From NCBI RefSeq assembly GCF_006517535.1, contig NZ_VHQH01000033.1, forward strand, positions 59,440 through 123,439: a stretch of DNA of 64,000 bases, read 5' to 3'. This stretch comes from Schumannella sp. 10F1B-5-1. GTDB taxonomy: Bacteria > Actinomycetota > Actinomycetes > Actinomycetales > Microbacteriaceae. Positions 25,031 through 34,927 of the stretch are shown piece after piece. Every line of letters begins with the position of its first letter. Within the stretch, counting starts at the first letter, position 1. Position numbers and translations under genes: made by a program. The notes beneath the pieces are model-generated. The model was not told the DNA's origin. It did no database searches and saw only the letters and a program-made list of their open reading frames with translations.

Positions 25031-26824
25031 GTGCGCACCAGCAACAGCCGTAGCACCCGCCGCCGTCTCGTCGTCGCCACGCTCGTGATCTTCGCGATCG
25101 TCGCCGTGTTCGCCGTGCGGCTGGTCGACTTCCAGGTCGTGCGCGCCGCCGAGCTGAACAAGGCCGCCGCGAGCAAGCAGACCGGCGTCACCAAGCTCTG
25201 GGGCACGCGCGGCTCGATCGTCGACGCGAACGGCGTGGTGCTGGCCGACAGCGTCGAGCGCTGGGACATCACGGCGTCGCCGAAGGACGTCGTCGTCGAC
25301 GGCTTCACCCGCTACTCGAAAGACGACGACGGCAAGACCGTCTCCGAGCACGTGAGCGTGCTGGATGCGCTCGGCGAGATCGCGAAGATCACCGGCGACG
25401 ACGCGACGACGCTCTATCAGCGGCTGAGCGAGGACCCGACCTCGAACTTCACCTACCTTGTCAAGGGCGTGAAGCTCGAGGTCTTCAACAAGGTGAAGGC
25501 GCTCGACATCCCGTGGGTGTTCGACGAGCCGCATCCGGCGCGCACGTACCCGAACGGCGCCGTGGCCGGCAACCTGGTCGGCTTCCTCGGCACCGACGGC
25601 GCGCTCGCCGGGCTGGAGAAGCAGTACGACACCTCCTGCCTGACGGGCATCGACGGCACGCAGACCTATGAGATGAGCCGCGACGGCGTGCGGATGCCCG
25701 GCAGCACCGTCACGACCAAGGAGTCGCAGGACGGCGGCACGCTCAAGCTGACCATCGACTCCGACCTGCAGTACTTCGCCCAGCAGACCATCGCGGCGCA
25801 GGCGCAGGCGATCGGCGCGCAGTGGGCGACGGCCGCGGTCGTGCGCGTGAAGGACGGTCACCTCCTCGCCGCCGCCGACTACCCGAGCATCGACCCCAAC
25901 GACCTGAACTCGGTGCCCGCCGAGTCGAGCGGATCGCGGTTCTTCACGGCGCCCTACGAGCCCGGATCGATCATGAAGCCGGCGACCGTGGCATCCCTCA
26001 TCGACGCGGGCGTGCTGCAGATCACCGACAAGTACACGGTTCCCGGCTGGTACACGAACGGCCTGCCGGCCGGCTCGAAGATCGGCGACGCCTTTGCGCA
26101 CGGCGACATGCGCTGGACCGTGGCGGGCATCATCGAGAACTCCAGCAACGTGGGCATCTCGATGATCAGCGAGAAGCTGAGCCTGCAGAAGCGCACCGAC
26201 TACCTCAAGGCCTTCGGCTTCGGCACGAAGACCGGCGTCGGCTTCCTCGGCGAGGAGTCGGGCACCGTGCAGGACCCGAACGGGCTGGATGCGATCTCGA
26301 ACAAGGCTCAGCAGTTCGGCCAGGCGATCAGCGTCACCTCGGCCCAGATGGCCAGCCTCTACCAGACCATCGCCAACAATGGCGTGCGCGTGCCGCTGAC
26401 GCTCGTCGAGGGCTGCCAGCACGCCGACGGCACCGTCACCGAGGTGCCCGATGCGACGCCGACCCGCGTCGTGAGCGACTACGCCGCGCAGCAGACCATG
26501 CTCGCGATGGAGACCGTCGCCAGCAAGGGCGCCATCTCGAAGACCGTGTCGATCCCCGGCTACCGCATCGCGGCGAAGACCGGAACCGCCCAGGTGGGCG
26601 GTGCGGACGGCAAGTACGGCAGCGACCGCATCGTGTCGGTCGCCGGGGCCCTCAAGGTCGACGACCCCGAGTACGCGGTTATCGTCACCTTCGGTCTGCC
26701 GACTAAGATCAAGAACTCCGCCGCGGCCGCCCCCGCCTTCGCCGCGATCATGAAGCAGGTCATCAAGACCTACCGGGTGCAGCCGTCCACCACGGCGACG
26801 CCGGACACGCCCACCGAGTGGTGA
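25031..26824 (+). CDS. ftsI: Septal peptidoglycan transpeptidase FtsI (PBP3-like)
   Basis: A 597-residue class B penicillin-binding protein that cross-links septal peptidoglycan with FtsW. An N-terminal helix (VVATLVIFAIVAVFAVRLV) anchors it; the dimer domain follows, then the transpeptidase domain with SIMK (catalytic Ser313), SSN (371-373) and KTG (516-518), all intact. A GTG start with AGGGAGC upstream, 35 bases after the ftsL-like gene. The C-terminus is short and Thr/Pro-rich, without PASTA domains. Confidence 0.95.
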   Translation: MRTSNSRSTRRRLVVATLVIFAIVAVFAVRLVDFQVVRAAELNKAAASKQTGVTKLWGTRGSIVDANGVVLADSVERWDITASPKDVVVDGFTRYSKDDDGKTVSEHVSVLDALGEIAKITGDDATTLYQRLSEDPTSNFTYLVKGVKLEVFNKVKALDIPWVFDEPHPARTYPNGAVAGNLVGFLGTDGALAGLEKQYDTSCLTGIDGTQTYEMSRDGVRMPGSTVTTKESQDGGTLKLTIDSDLQYFAQQTIAAQAQAIGAQWATAAVVRVKDGHLLAAADYPSIDPNDLNSVPAESSGSRFFTAPYEPGSIMKPATVASLIDAGVLQITDKYTVPGWYTNGLPAGSKIGDAFAHGDMRWTVAGIIENSSNVGISMISEKLSLQKRTDYLKAFGFGTKTGVGFLGEESGTVQDPNGLDAISNKAQQFGQAISVTSAQMASLYQTIANNGVRVPLTLVEGCQHADGTVTEVPDATPTRVVSDYAAQQTMLAMETVASKGAISKTVSIPGYRIAAKTGTAQVGGADGKYGSDRIVSVAGALKVDDPEYAVIVTFGLPTKIKNSAAAAPAFAAIMKQVIKTYRVQPSTTATPDTPTEW

Positions 26825-26867
26825 GCGCGGGTCCGGGCGGAGTTCCATCGGAAGGAAAGCAGGAAGC

Positions 26868-28415
26868 GTGAGTTCTCGGATCCCTCCGGTTCTCCGACCC
26901 GAGCATCCCGCGTCCCGGCCGCTCGCGCGGCTGGTCGACGAGTTCGACCTCGACCTGCGCGGCTCGGCCGACGGCGTCGAGGTCACCGGGATCACGCTCA
27001 ACTCGACCGAGGTGCGCCCCGGCGACCTCTACGTCGGGCTGCGCGGTGCGAAGGCGCACGGAGCGAGCTACGCCGCGGATGCCGCGGCCGCGGGAGCCGT
27101 CGCGCTCGTCACGGACGGCGAGGGGGCCGAGCTGGCCGCCGAGTCGGGCCTGCCGACGGTCGTGGTCGAGAACCCGCGCGAGGCGCTCGGCGAGCTGTCG
27201 AACTGGGTCTACCGCACGCGTGAGAACCCGCCGCTGATCTTCGGCACCACCGGCACGAACGGCAAGACCTCGACCTCGTACATCCTCGAGGGCATCCTGA
27301 AGCAGCTCGGGCTGGTCACCGGCCTCAGCTCGACGGCCGAGCGCCACATCGGCGACCTCAGCGTCGTGAGCCGCCTCACCACGCCCGAGGCGAGCGAGAT
27401 GCACGCCCTGCTGGCGCGGATGCGCGAGGCCGGCGTGCGCGCGGTCGCTCTCGAGGTGAGCGCGCAGGCCCTCACCTGGAACCGCGTCGACGGCATCGTC
27501 TTCGACGTGGTCGCGTTCACGAACCTCAGCCACGACCACCTCGACGACTACGCCGACATGGAGGAGTACTTCCGCGCGAAGCTGCCCCTCTTCGACCCCG
27601 ACCGCGCCAAGCGCGGCGTGGTCTCGCTCGACACGACGTGGGGCTCGCGCGTGGTCGAGGCGTCGCGCATCCCGGTCACGACGATCACGGCGCTGCCCGA
27701 CGTCGACGCCGAGTGGCGCATCGAGATCACCGAGGAGAGCGCCGAGCGGACCGGGTTCCGGCTGACCGGCCCCGAGGGCCGCGCGCTCGAGACCTCGGTG
27801 CCGCTGATCGGCTGGCACATGGCCGCGAACGCGGGTCTCGCCATCGTCATGCTGGTCGAGGCGGGCTTCGAGCTCGAGGCGATCGGCCAGGCGCTGGATG
27901 CCGACGGCGGCATCCGCGCCTACCTGCCGGGCCGCACCGAGCGGGTCTCGGGCGACCGCGGGCCGAGCGTCTACGTCGACTTCGGCCACAGCCCCGACGC
28001 CTTCGAGAACACCCTCGCCGCCGTGCGGCGGTTCACGACCGGCCGCACGATCATGGTGTTCGGCGCCGACGGCGACCGCGACAAGACCAAGCGGCACGAG
28101 ATGGGGCGCGTTGCGGCCGAGGGCAGCGACATCCTCGTCATCACCGACCACCACCCGCGCTTCGAGGATCCGGCGTCGATCCGGGCGACCCTGCTCGAGG
28201 GCGCGGCCCTGGCCGAGCACCAGCCCGAGCAGACGATCGAGGTCAGCCCGCCCGAGGCGGCCATCCGCGCGGCGGTCGAGCTGGCGCGCGAGGGCGACTC
28301 GATCCTCTGGGCCGGCCCCGGCCACCAGGACTACCGCGACATCCGCGGCGTGCGCACCGAGTACTCGGCGCGCGACGAGGCCCGCGAGGCCCTGCGCGAG
28401 GCGGGCTGGGCGTGA
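26868..28415 (+). CDS. murE: UDP-MurNAc-L-Ala-D-Glu ligase MurE
   Basis: A 515-residue Mur ligase adding the diamino acid to the peptidoglycan precursor. The ATP loop is GTTGTNGKTSTSY (near residue 125); the central EVSAQAL and the C-terminal glutamate ligase domain are present. At the amino-acid specificity site the sequence is D427-H-H-P-R431, not the DNPR of meso-diaminopimelate enzymes nor the DNPA type of lysine enzymes. In Microbacteriaceae this position of the peptide can be ornithine, lysine, diaminobutyrate or other residues, so the substrate is left open. A GTG start with GGAAG upstream. Confidence 0.92.
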   Translation: MSSRIPPVLRPEHPASRPLARLVDEFDLDLRGSADGVEVTGITLNSTEVRPGDLYVGLRGAKAHGASYAADAAAAGAVALVTDGEGAELAAESGLPTVVVENPREALGELSNWVYRTRENPPLIFGTTGTNGKTSTSYILEGILKQLGLVTGLSSTAERHIGDLSVVSRLTTPEASEMHALLARMREAGVRAVALEVSAQALTWNRVDGIVFDVVAFTNLSHDHLDDYADMEEYFRAKLPLFDPDRAKRGVVSLDTTWGSRVVEASRIPVTTITALPDVDAEWRIEITEESAERTGFRLTGPEGRALETSVPLIGWHMAANAGLAIVMLVEAGFELEAIGQALDADGGIRAYLPGRTERVSGDRGPSVYVDFGHSPDAFENTLAAVRRFTTGRTIMVFGADGDRDKTKRHEMGRVAAEGSDILVITDHHPRFEDPASIRATLLEGAALAEHQPEQTIEVSPPEAAIRAAVELAREGDSILWAGPGHQDYRDIRGVRTEYSARDEAREALREAGWA

Positions 28416-29851
28416 TCGCGCTGACCCTGGCCGAGATCGAGCGGATCCTCGGCGGACGACTCGTGGCGCCCCACGGCGCCGCGACGGATGCGGCGCTCGG
28501 CGAGACCGTCGTCGACGGCGCCGTCGAGACCGATTCGCGCCTCGTCGGCCCCGGCTCCGTGTTCTTCGCCCTGCCGGGCGAGGTCACCGACGGCCACCGC
28601 TTCGCCGCCGGCGCCGTCGAGTCGGGTGCCGCGCTCGTCGTGACCGAGCGGGAGCTCGAGCTCGCGGCCCCGCAGATCGTCGTCGACGACGGCGTCATCG
28701 CCCTCGCCGACCTGGCCCGCGAGGTCGTCGCCCGCGTGCGCGCGCACGGCCGCCTGAAGGTCGTCGGCATCACAGGCTCGAACGGCAAGACCACGACCAA
28801 GAACCTCCTGCGCGCCGTGTTCAGCGCGCAGGGGCCCACGGTCGCGCCGCCCGGATCGTTCAACAACCACGTCGGCGCCCCGATCTCGATGCTGCGCGTC
28901 GACGACGCGACCGAGCACCTCATCGTCGAGATGGGCGCCTCGGGCGTCGGCGAGATCGCCCGCCTGGTCGGCATCGTCGTGCCCGACGTCTCGGTCGTGC
29001 TCAAGGTCGGCCTCGCCCACGCCGGCGAGTTCGGCGGAATCGAGCAGACCCAGCGCGCCAAGTCGGAGATCGTCACCCAGCTGCCCGCTACGGCGACGGC
29101 GGTGCTCAACGCCGACGACGGGCGCGTCATGGCCATGCGCGACGTCACCGCCGCTCGCATCGTGACCTTCGGCCTGGGGGATGCCGACCTGCGCGCCGAG
29201 GACGTCGCCCTGCGCCCCGATGGCACGGCCTTCACCCTGGTCGACGGAGACGCGCGCACGCCCGTCGTGCTGCGCATCCTGGGTGAGCACCACGTCTACA
29301 ACGCGCTGGCCGCACTGGCTGTCGCCCGTGAGCTGGGCGTGCCGATCGCCGAGGCGATCGCGGCGATCGAGTCGGTGCCGCGCGCGGAGCGCTGGCGCAT
29401 GGAGCTGCTCGAACCCGGCGACGGCGTGAGCGTCATCAACGACGCCTACAACGCCAGCCCCGACTCGACGGCCGCCGCGCTCAAGACCCTCGCTCAGCTC
29501 GCCGCCGCCGAGGGGCGGCGCTCGATCGCCGTGCTCGGCGAGATGGCCGAGCTGGGGGAGTTCGCCGACGAGGAGCACGACCGCATCGGACGCCTCGCGG
29601 TGCGACTCGACATCCGCCAGCTGGTGGTCGTCGGCCAGGGAGCCCGGCACATCCACAACGCCGCCGGCCTCGAGGGCTCGTGGGACGGGGAGTCGATCCT
29701 CGTCGACGACGTCGACGCCGCCTACGATGTGGTCCGTGGGCTGCTTCGACCGGGTGACGTGGTGCTGGTGAAGTCGTCGAAGTCGGCGGGCCTGCGCTTC
29801 CTCGGCGACCGCCTCGGCGGCCTCGACGCGAACGGGGAGGCCTCCGCATGA
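28412..29851 (+). CDS. murF: UDP-MurNAc-tripeptide-D-Ala-D-Ala ligase MurF
   Basis: A 479-residue Mur ligase completing the UDP-MurNAc-pentapeptide in the cytoplasm. It has the ATP loop [13 protein letters not shown] (near residue 115), [23 protein letters not shown], and the C-terminal [13 protein letters not shown]. The GTG start overlaps the murE stop (GTGA), which excludes the longer upstream frame. The stop overlaps the mraY ATG. Confidence 0.95.
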   Translation: MIALTLAEIERILGGRLVAPHGAATDAALGETVVDGAVETDSRLVGPGSVFFALPGEVTDGHRFAAGAVESGAALVVTERELELAAPQIVVDDGVIALADLAREVVARVRAHGRLKVVGITGSNGKTTTKNLLRAVFSAQGPTVAPPGSFNNHVGAPISMLRVDDATEHLIVEMGASGVGEIARLVGIVVPDVSVVLKVGLAHAGEFGGIEQTQRAKSEIVTQLPATATAVLNADDGRVMAMRDVTAARIVTFGLGDADLRAEDVALRPDGTAFTLVDGDARTPVVLRILGEHHVYNALAALAVARELGVPIAEAIAAIESVPRAERWRMELLEPGDGVSVINDAYNASPDSTAAALKTLAQLAAAEGRRSIAVLGEMAELGEFADEEHDRIGRLAVRLDIRQLVVVGQGARHIHNAAGLEGSWDGESILVDDVDAAYDVVRGLLRPGDVVLVKSSKSAGLRFLGDRLGGLDANGEASA

Positions 29852-30948
29852 TCGCCCTGCTCGTCGCCGGTGGATTCGCCATGCTGTTCACGCTGTTCGG
29901 CACCCCGCTCTTCATCAAGCTGTTCCGCAAGGTCGGCTGGGGTCAGTTCATCCGCGACGACGGCCCGCAGAGCCACCACACGAAGAAGGGCACGCCCACC
30001 ATGGGCGGCATCGTCTTCGTGATCGGGTCGGGCCTCGGCTACCTCGTCGGCCACCTCGTCGCGCGCGAGCCGCTCACGCTCGTCGGCGTCATGGTCTACC
30101 TGCTGATGTTCGGCCTGGGTCTCGTCGGGTTCATCGACGACTTCCTCAAGACGCGCAAGCAGCGCAGCCTGGGCCTCGGCGGCTGGGCCAAGATCGCCGG
30201 CCAGGTCATCGTCGGAACCGCGTTCGCGGTCATCGCGCTCGTGTTCCCGAAAGACGAGCACGGTCTCACCGCCGCCTCGACGCAGCTGTCGTTCATCCGC
30301 GACATCGACTGGCTCGACCTCGCCGTGTTCGGCACGGTCGGCGCCGTGATCGCCTTCGTCATCTGGACGAACGTGATCGTGGTGAGCGCCTCGAACGGCG
30401 TCAACGTCGCCGACGGCCTCGACGGCCTCGCGACCGGTGCCGCCATCCTGTCGCTGTCGGCCTACCTGCTGATCGGCTTCTGGCAGTTCAACCAGTGGTG
30501 CTTCAACCCGAACGTCGACGACACGGTGCTCTACAAGTGCTACGAGGTGCGGGATCCGCTCGACCTCGCGGTCGTCGCCGCCGCGATCGTCGGCGCGCTG
30601 ATCGGTTTCCTGTGGTGGAACACCTCGCCCGCGCAGATCTTCATGGGCGACACCGGCTCGCTCGGCCTCGGCGGCGCGATCGCCGGCCTCGCGATCCTCA
30701 GCCGCACCGAGATGCTGCTCGTGCTGATCGGCGGCCTGTTCGTGATCGTCACCGGGTCGGTCGTCGTGCAGCGCGCGTACTTCAAGATCACCCGCGGCAA
30801 GCGCATCTTCCTGATGTCGCCGCTGCACCATCATTTCGAGCTGAAGGGATGGGCGGAGGTCACGGTCGTCGTGCGCTTCTGGATCATCGCCGGGCTCTTC
30901 GTCGGCGCCGGCGTGGGCCTGTTCTACCTCGAGTGGGTCAGCCGATGA
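29848..30948 (+). CDS. mraY: Phospho-N-acetylmuramoyl-pentapeptide transferase MraY
   Basis: A 366-residue polytopic enzyme (about 10 helices) forming lipid I on undecaprenyl phosphate. It has the [12 protein letters not shown] loop, [45 protein letters not shown] and the [11 protein letters not shown] signature, all with the catalytic aspartates. The ATG overlaps the murF stop. murD begins 14 bases downstream. Confidence 0.97.
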   Translation: MIALLVAGGFAMLFTLFGTPLFIKLFRKVGWGQFIRDDGPQSHHTKKGTPTMGGIVFVIGSGLGYLVGHLVAREPLTLVGVMVYLLMFGLGLVGFIDDFLKTRKQRSLGLGGWAKIAGQVIVGTAFAVIALVFPKDEHGLTAASTQLSFIRDIDWLDLAVFGTVGAVIAFVIWTNVIVVSASNGVNVADGLDGLATGAAILSLSAYLLIGFWQFNQWCFNPNVDDTVLYKCYEVRDPLDLAVVAAAIVGALIGFLWWNTSPAQIFMGDTGSLGLGGAIAGLAILSRTEMLLVLIGGLFVIVTGSVVVQRAYFKITRGKRIFLMSPLHHHFELKGWAEVTVVVRFWIIAGLFVGAGVGLFYLEWVSR

Positions 30949-30961
30949 CCCCGCGCCTGCG

Positions 30962-32530
30962 ATGACCCGCGACCTGGCGGCGCTCACCAGCTGGCACGCC
31001 GACTGGTCGGGGCTCAAGGTCGCCGTGCTCGGTCTCGGCGTCACGGGCTTCTCGGTCGCCGACACGCTCGTCGAGCTCGGCGCGGAGGTCGTCGTCGCGG
31101 CCGCCTCGGGGTCCGACGAGCACAAGCAGCTGCTCGACGTGATCGGCGCCCGCTTCATCCCCGCCCCCGACGATCGCGCCGTGCCGACGGCGCTCGAGGA
31201 CTTCGAGCCCGAGCTGCTCGTCGTGTCGCCCGGGTACCCGCCGTCGCATCCGCTGCTCGCCTGGGCGGAGCGCCACGGCATCCCGATGTGGGGCGACATC
31301 GAGCTCGCCTGGCGCGTGCGCGACAAGGTTCGCGCGGCCGAGTGGATCGCGATCACCGGCACGAACGGCAAGACCACCACGACCGAGCTGACCGCGACGA
31401 TGCTCGTCGCGGGCGGCGTGAAGGCCGCGCCGGCGGGCAACATCGGCATCCCGGTGCTGGATGCGGTGCGCGACCCCGAGGGCTTCGACGTGCTCGTCGT
31501 CGAGCTCTCGAGCCACCAGCTGCACTGGTTCGGCCGCAACGAGGGCGGCGAGATCGCCCCGCTCGCGAGCGTCTGCCTCAACCTCGCCGACGACCACCTG
31601 ATCTGGCACGGCTCGGCCGAGGCCTATCGGGACGCGAAGGCCAAGGTCTACGAGCGCACCGCCGTCGCCTGCGTCTACAACCTGGCCGACATCGCGACGC
31701 GCGAGATGGTCGAGGACGCGGAGGTGCAGGACGGCGCCCGCGCGATCGGCTTCGGCCTGGGCATCCCCGGTCCCTCCGACCTCGGGATCGTCGAGGGCGT
31801 GCTCGTCGACCGCGCGTTCCTCGAGGAGCGCCGCACGAGCGCGCTCGAGCTCGCGACCCTCGACGACCTGCGCGACTCGGGTCTCGCGTCGCCGCACATG
31901 GCGCAGAACGTGCTCGCCGCGGCGGCGCTCGCGCGCGCCGCCGGGGTCACGCCCGCGGCCGTGCGCGACGGCATCCGCTCCTTCCGCCTCTCGCCGCACC
32001 GCACCGAGCAGGTGCTCGAGCAGGGCGGCGTGGTCTGGGTCGACGACTCGAAGGCCACGAACGCGCACGCGGCGAACAGCTCGCTGAGCGCCTTCGGCTC
32101 GGTCGTCTGGATCGTCGGCGGCCTGCTCAAGGGCGTCGACATCGCGCCGCTCGTCGAGAAGCACGCGCCGCGTCTGCGCGGAGCGGTCGTGATCGGCGTC
32201 GACCGCGCGGCCGTGCTCGACGCGTTCGCGCGACACGCGCCCGGCGTGCCCCTGGTCGAGGTCGACGAGCCGCAGACTGACTCCGTGATGCCCGCCGCGG
32301 TGAGCGCGGCGGCGACGCTGGCGCAGGCCGGCGACGTCGTCCTGCTGGCCCCGTCCGGAGCATCCCAGGACCAGTTCAGCGACTACGCCGATCGGGGTCG
32401 CCGCTTCGCGGAGGCCGCGCGCGGCCACGGCCGGCGGAACGACGACGAGATCGGGATCGAGCCACGAGAAGGAGGCGACCGTGACGACGATGCGGGAGCC
32501 GACCCGTCCGGGGCGACCGACACGCTCTGA
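30962..32530 (+). CDS. murD: UDP-MurNAc-L-alanine:D-glutamate ligase MurD
   Basis: A 522-residue Mur ligase. An N-terminal Rossmann-like GLGVTGFSVADTL binds UDP, then ITGTNGKTTTTE (ATP loop, near residue 135), VVELSSHQLHW, and the C-terminal VWVDDSKATNAHAA and LLAPSGASQDQFSDY motifs. After the usual end (about residue 485) there is an acidic, charged tail of ~35 residues, encoded by DNA that overlaps the first 50 bases of ftsW. The tail also contains the ftsW ribosome-binding site. Whether the tail has a function or is a by-product of the overlap is unclear. Confidence 0.94.
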   Translation: MTRDLAALTSWHADWSGLKVAVLGLGVTGFSVADTLVELGAEVVVAAASGSDEHKQLLDVIGARFIPAPDDRAVPTALEDFEPELLVVSPGYPPSHPLLAWAERHGIPMWGDIELAWRVRDKVRAAEWIAITGTNGKTTTTELTATMLVAGGVKAAPAGNIGIPVLDAVRDPEGFDVLVVELSSHQLHWFGRNEGGEIAPLASVCLNLADDHLIWHGSAEAYRDAKAKVYERTAVACVYNLADIATREMVEDAEVQDGARAIGFGLGIPGPSDLGIVEGVLVDRAFLEERRTSALELATLDDLRDSGLASPHMAQNVLAAAALARAAGVTPAAVRDGIRSFRLSPHRTEQVLEQGGVVWVDDSKATNAHAANSSLSAFGSVVWIVGGLLKGVDIAPLVEKHAPRLRGAVVIGVDRAAVLDAFARHAPGVPLVEVDEPQTDSVMPAAVSAAATLAQAGDVVLLAPSGASQDQFSDYADRGRRFAEAARGHGRRNDDEIGIEPREGGDRDDDAGADPSGATDTL

Positions 32531-33770
32531 CCGCGCGCGCGGATCCGAGCCCTCCGCGCCGCAGGGCGACGGGGGCGGGTCGAGCGGAGGGCGCCGCGCC
32601 CGCGTGGCCGTGCGCCGCATCTTCGCCGCCGAGACGCCCGAGTACTTCGTGCTGCTGGGCACGACGCTGTTCCTGGTGATCTTCGGGCTCGTCATGGTGC
32701 TGTCGTCGTCGTCGGTCGAGTCGTTCTCGAACACCGACGACTTCTTCGCCCGCTTCGCCCGCCAAGCGCTGTTCGCGTCGATCGGCGTGCCGATCATGCT
32801 CATGCTCGCCCGGCTGCAGCCGAGCTTCTATCGCCGCTGGGCGTGGGCCGCGGTCATCGCGGGCGTCGTGCTGCAGCTGCTCGTCTTCGTTCCCGGTCTC
32901 GGCACCGAGCAGGGCTACAACAACAACTGGATCCGCATCGGCGGCCTGACGTTCCAGCCCTCGGAGTTCGTCAAGCTCGCGCTTGTGATCTGGCTCGCGG
33001 TCGTGCTCTCGCGCAAGAAGGACCTGCTGCACGACTGGAAGCACGTCGCTCTGCCGATCGGTCCGGTCGCCCTGGTGTCGATCGGCCTCGTCATGCTCGG
33101 CAAAGACCTCGGCACGGTCATGATCCTCGTCGGCATCGTGTTCGGCGCCCTGTTCTTCGCCGGCGTGAAGCTGCGGTTCATGATCATCCCGGCGGTCGTG
33201 TTCGGCCTGTTCGCCGTGCTCATGGTCAAGGCGAACGACTCCCGTTCAGGCCGCTTCGAGGCCTGGCTCAACGGCTGCTCGAACCCGGCCGACTACGAGC
33301 TCAACTGCTGGCAGACCATCCACGGCTGGTGGGCTCTGGCGGGCGGTGGGCTGTTCGGCCGCGGACTCGGCAACTCGACCGCCAAGTGGTCGTGGCTGCC
33401 GGCCGCCGACAACGACTTCATCTTCGCCGTGATCGGCGAGGAGCTCGGCCTGGTCGGCGCGATCCTGCTGCTGCTGGTCTTCGTCGGCCTCGCGATCTGC
33501 TTCGTGCGCGTGATGCGCATGCAGACCGAGATGTTCCCCCGCGTCGCGGTCGGCGCGGCGATGGTGTGGATCATCGGCCAGGCCCTCGTGAACATCGCGG
33601 TCGTGCTGGGGGTGCTGCCCGTGCTGGGCGTGCCCTTGCCGTTCGTCTCCTCGGGCGGCTCGGCGCTCGTGACCAACCTCGCCGCGGTCGGCGTGGCGCT
33701 GTCGTTCGCCCGTGTGCGTCCGTCGCGGGTCGAGCCCGGCCTCGTGGATGCGCGAGACTCGCTTCAGTGA
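32481..33770 (+). CDS. ftsW: Septal peptidoglycan polymerase FtsW (SEDS family)
   Basis: A 429-residue membrane protein with a ~50-residue basic, Gly/Arg-rich cytoplasmic N-terminus and about ten transmembrane helices. SEDS glycosyltransferase motifs are visible: WIRIGGLTFQPSEFVKLALV, LGKDLGTVMILVGI, NDFIFAVIGEELGLVG and VLPVLGVPLPFVSSGGSAL. It works with FtsI using lipid II. The GTG start has GGAGG 7 bases upstream and lies inside the murD tail. The stop overlaps the murG start. Confidence 0.95.
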   Translation: MTTMREPTRPGRPTRSDRARGSEPSAPQGDGGGSSGGRRARVAVRRIFAAETPEYFVLLGTTLFLVIFGLVMVLSSSSVESFSNTDDFFARFARQALFASIGVPIMLMLARLQPSFYRRWAWAAVIAGVVLQLLVFVPGLGTEQGYNNNWIRIGGLTFQPSEFVKLALVIWLAVVLSRKKDLLHDWKHVALPIGPVALVSIGLVMLGKDLGTVMILVGIVFGALFFAGVKLRFMIIPAVVFGLFAVLMVKANDSRSGRFEAWLNGCSNPADYELNCWQTIHGWWALAGGGLFGRGLGNSTAKWSWLPAADNDFIFAVIGEELGLVGAILLLLVFVGLAICFVRVMRMQTEMFPRVAVGAAMVWIIGQALVNIAVVLGVLPVLGVPLPFVSSGGSALVTNLAAVGVALSFARVRPSRVEPGLVDARDSLQ

Positions 33771-34918
33771 GCACCTATCTCTTCGCCGGCGGGGGCACCG
33801 CCGGTCACGTCAACCCCCTGCTCGCGACGGCCGATCGGCTGCGCGAGCGCGAGCCCGAGGCCGAGATCCTCGTGCTCGGCACGGCCGAGGGGCTCGAGGC
33901 GCGGCTCGTGCCGGAGCGCGGCTACGAGCTGCTGACGATCCCGAAGCTGCCGTTCCCGCGGCGGCCGAACGCGGCGGCGCTGCGGTTCCCCGGCGCCCTC
34001 AAGGGAACGATCGATCAGATCCGTGGGATCCTGCGTGATCGCCACGTGGATGTCGTGTTCGGCGTGGGCGGCTACGCGGCCGCGCCGGCGTACCTCGCGG
34101 CGCGCGCCGAGAAGGTGCCGCTCGCGATCCACGAGGCGAACGCGAAGCCGGGCATGGCGAACGTGCTGGGCGCGCGGCTGACGCCGTTCGTCGGCGTGCT
34201 GTTCCCGTCGACGCGGCTGCCGCACGCCCGCACGGTGGGTCTGCCGCTGCGCCGCGAGGTCGAGCAGGTCGATCTGACGACGGCCCGCGCCGCCGCGCGC
34301 GAGCTCTGGGGCCTCGACGCCACCCGCCCCACCCTCCTCGTGACGGGCGGCTCGCTCGGCGCGATGCGCATCAACGAGACCGTCTCGACCTCGATCGCGG
34401 CGATCCTCGGCACGGGCTGGCAGGTGCTGCACATCACGGGCGCGCGCGCCCCGGTCGCGGATCCGGGCCTCGCGGGCTACCGCATCCTCGAGTACTGCGA
34501 CCGCATGGAGCTCGCGCTCGCCCACGCCGACCTGGCCGTGTCGCGCGCCGGCGGCAGCACGCTGGCCGAGATCGCCGCCCTCGGCATCCCGAGCGTGCTC
34601 GTGCCCTACGCGGTCGGCAACGGCGAGCAGGCGCTCAACGCGCGCGACCTGGTCGACGCGGGCGGTGCGGTGCTCGTCGCCGACGCCGAGTTCACCCCCG
34701 AGTGGGTGGATGCGCGTCTGCTGCCGCTGCTCGACGACCGCGCGCGCGTGGCCGAGATGGCGGCGCGCGCCGCCGCGCAGGGCGTGCGCGATGGCGCCGA
34801 CCGGATGGTCGATCTGCTCATCGAGGCGCGGGACTCGCGACCCGCGGCGACGACGCCGACCGCCGCGCCGGCCCCGGGTGCGGTGTCGGGCCCGGTGGCG
34901 GACGACCCCGCCGAGTAG
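33767..34918 (+). CDS. murG: UDP-GlcNAc:lipid I GlcNAc transferase MurG
   Basis: A 383-residue GT-B transferase making lipid II at the inner membrane face. It has the lipid I-binding FAGGGTAGHVNPLLA loop, VFGVGGYAAAPAYLAA, IHEANAKPGMAN, LVTGGSLGAMRINE and SRAGGSTLAEIAALG. A ~30-residue Ala/Pro-rich C-terminal extension follows the conserved end. The GTG start overlaps the ftsW stop; the long open frame further upstream is within ftsW. Confidence 0.96.
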   Translation: MSTYLFAGGGTAGHVNPLLATADRLREREPEAEILVLGTAEGLEARLVPERGYELLTIPKLPFPRRPNAAALRFPGALKGTIDQIRGILRDRHVDVVFGVGGYAAAPAYLAARAEKVPLAIHEANAKPGMANVLGARLTPFVGVLFPSTRLPHARTVGLPLRREVEQVDLTTARAAARELWGLDATRPTLLVTGGSLGAMRINETVSTSIAAILGTGWQVLHITGARAPVADPGLAGYRILEYCDRMELALAHADLAVSRAGGSTLAEIAALGIPSVLVPYAVGNGEQALNARDLVDAGGAVLVADAEFTPEWVDARLLPLLDDRARVAEMAARAAAQGVRDGADRMVDLLIEARDSRPAATTPTAAPAPGAVSGPVADDPAE

Positions 34919-34921
34919 CCT
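34916..34921 (+). promoter_or_regulatory. -10 element for murC (leaderless), overlapping the murG stop
   Basis: TAGCCT, whose TAG is also the murG stop codon, ends six bases before the murC ATG. It suggests murC can be transcribed separately from the upstream operon without a 5' leader. Confidence 0.5.
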
Positions 34922-34927
34922 GAGTCC

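Noticed and set aside
32225..32238. TTCGCGCGACACGC inside murD, nearly the shared promoter element
   Set aside because: It lies within coding sequence with no -10 or start codon at a suitable distance. I treat it as chance, but it lowers the weight of the shared-element finding.
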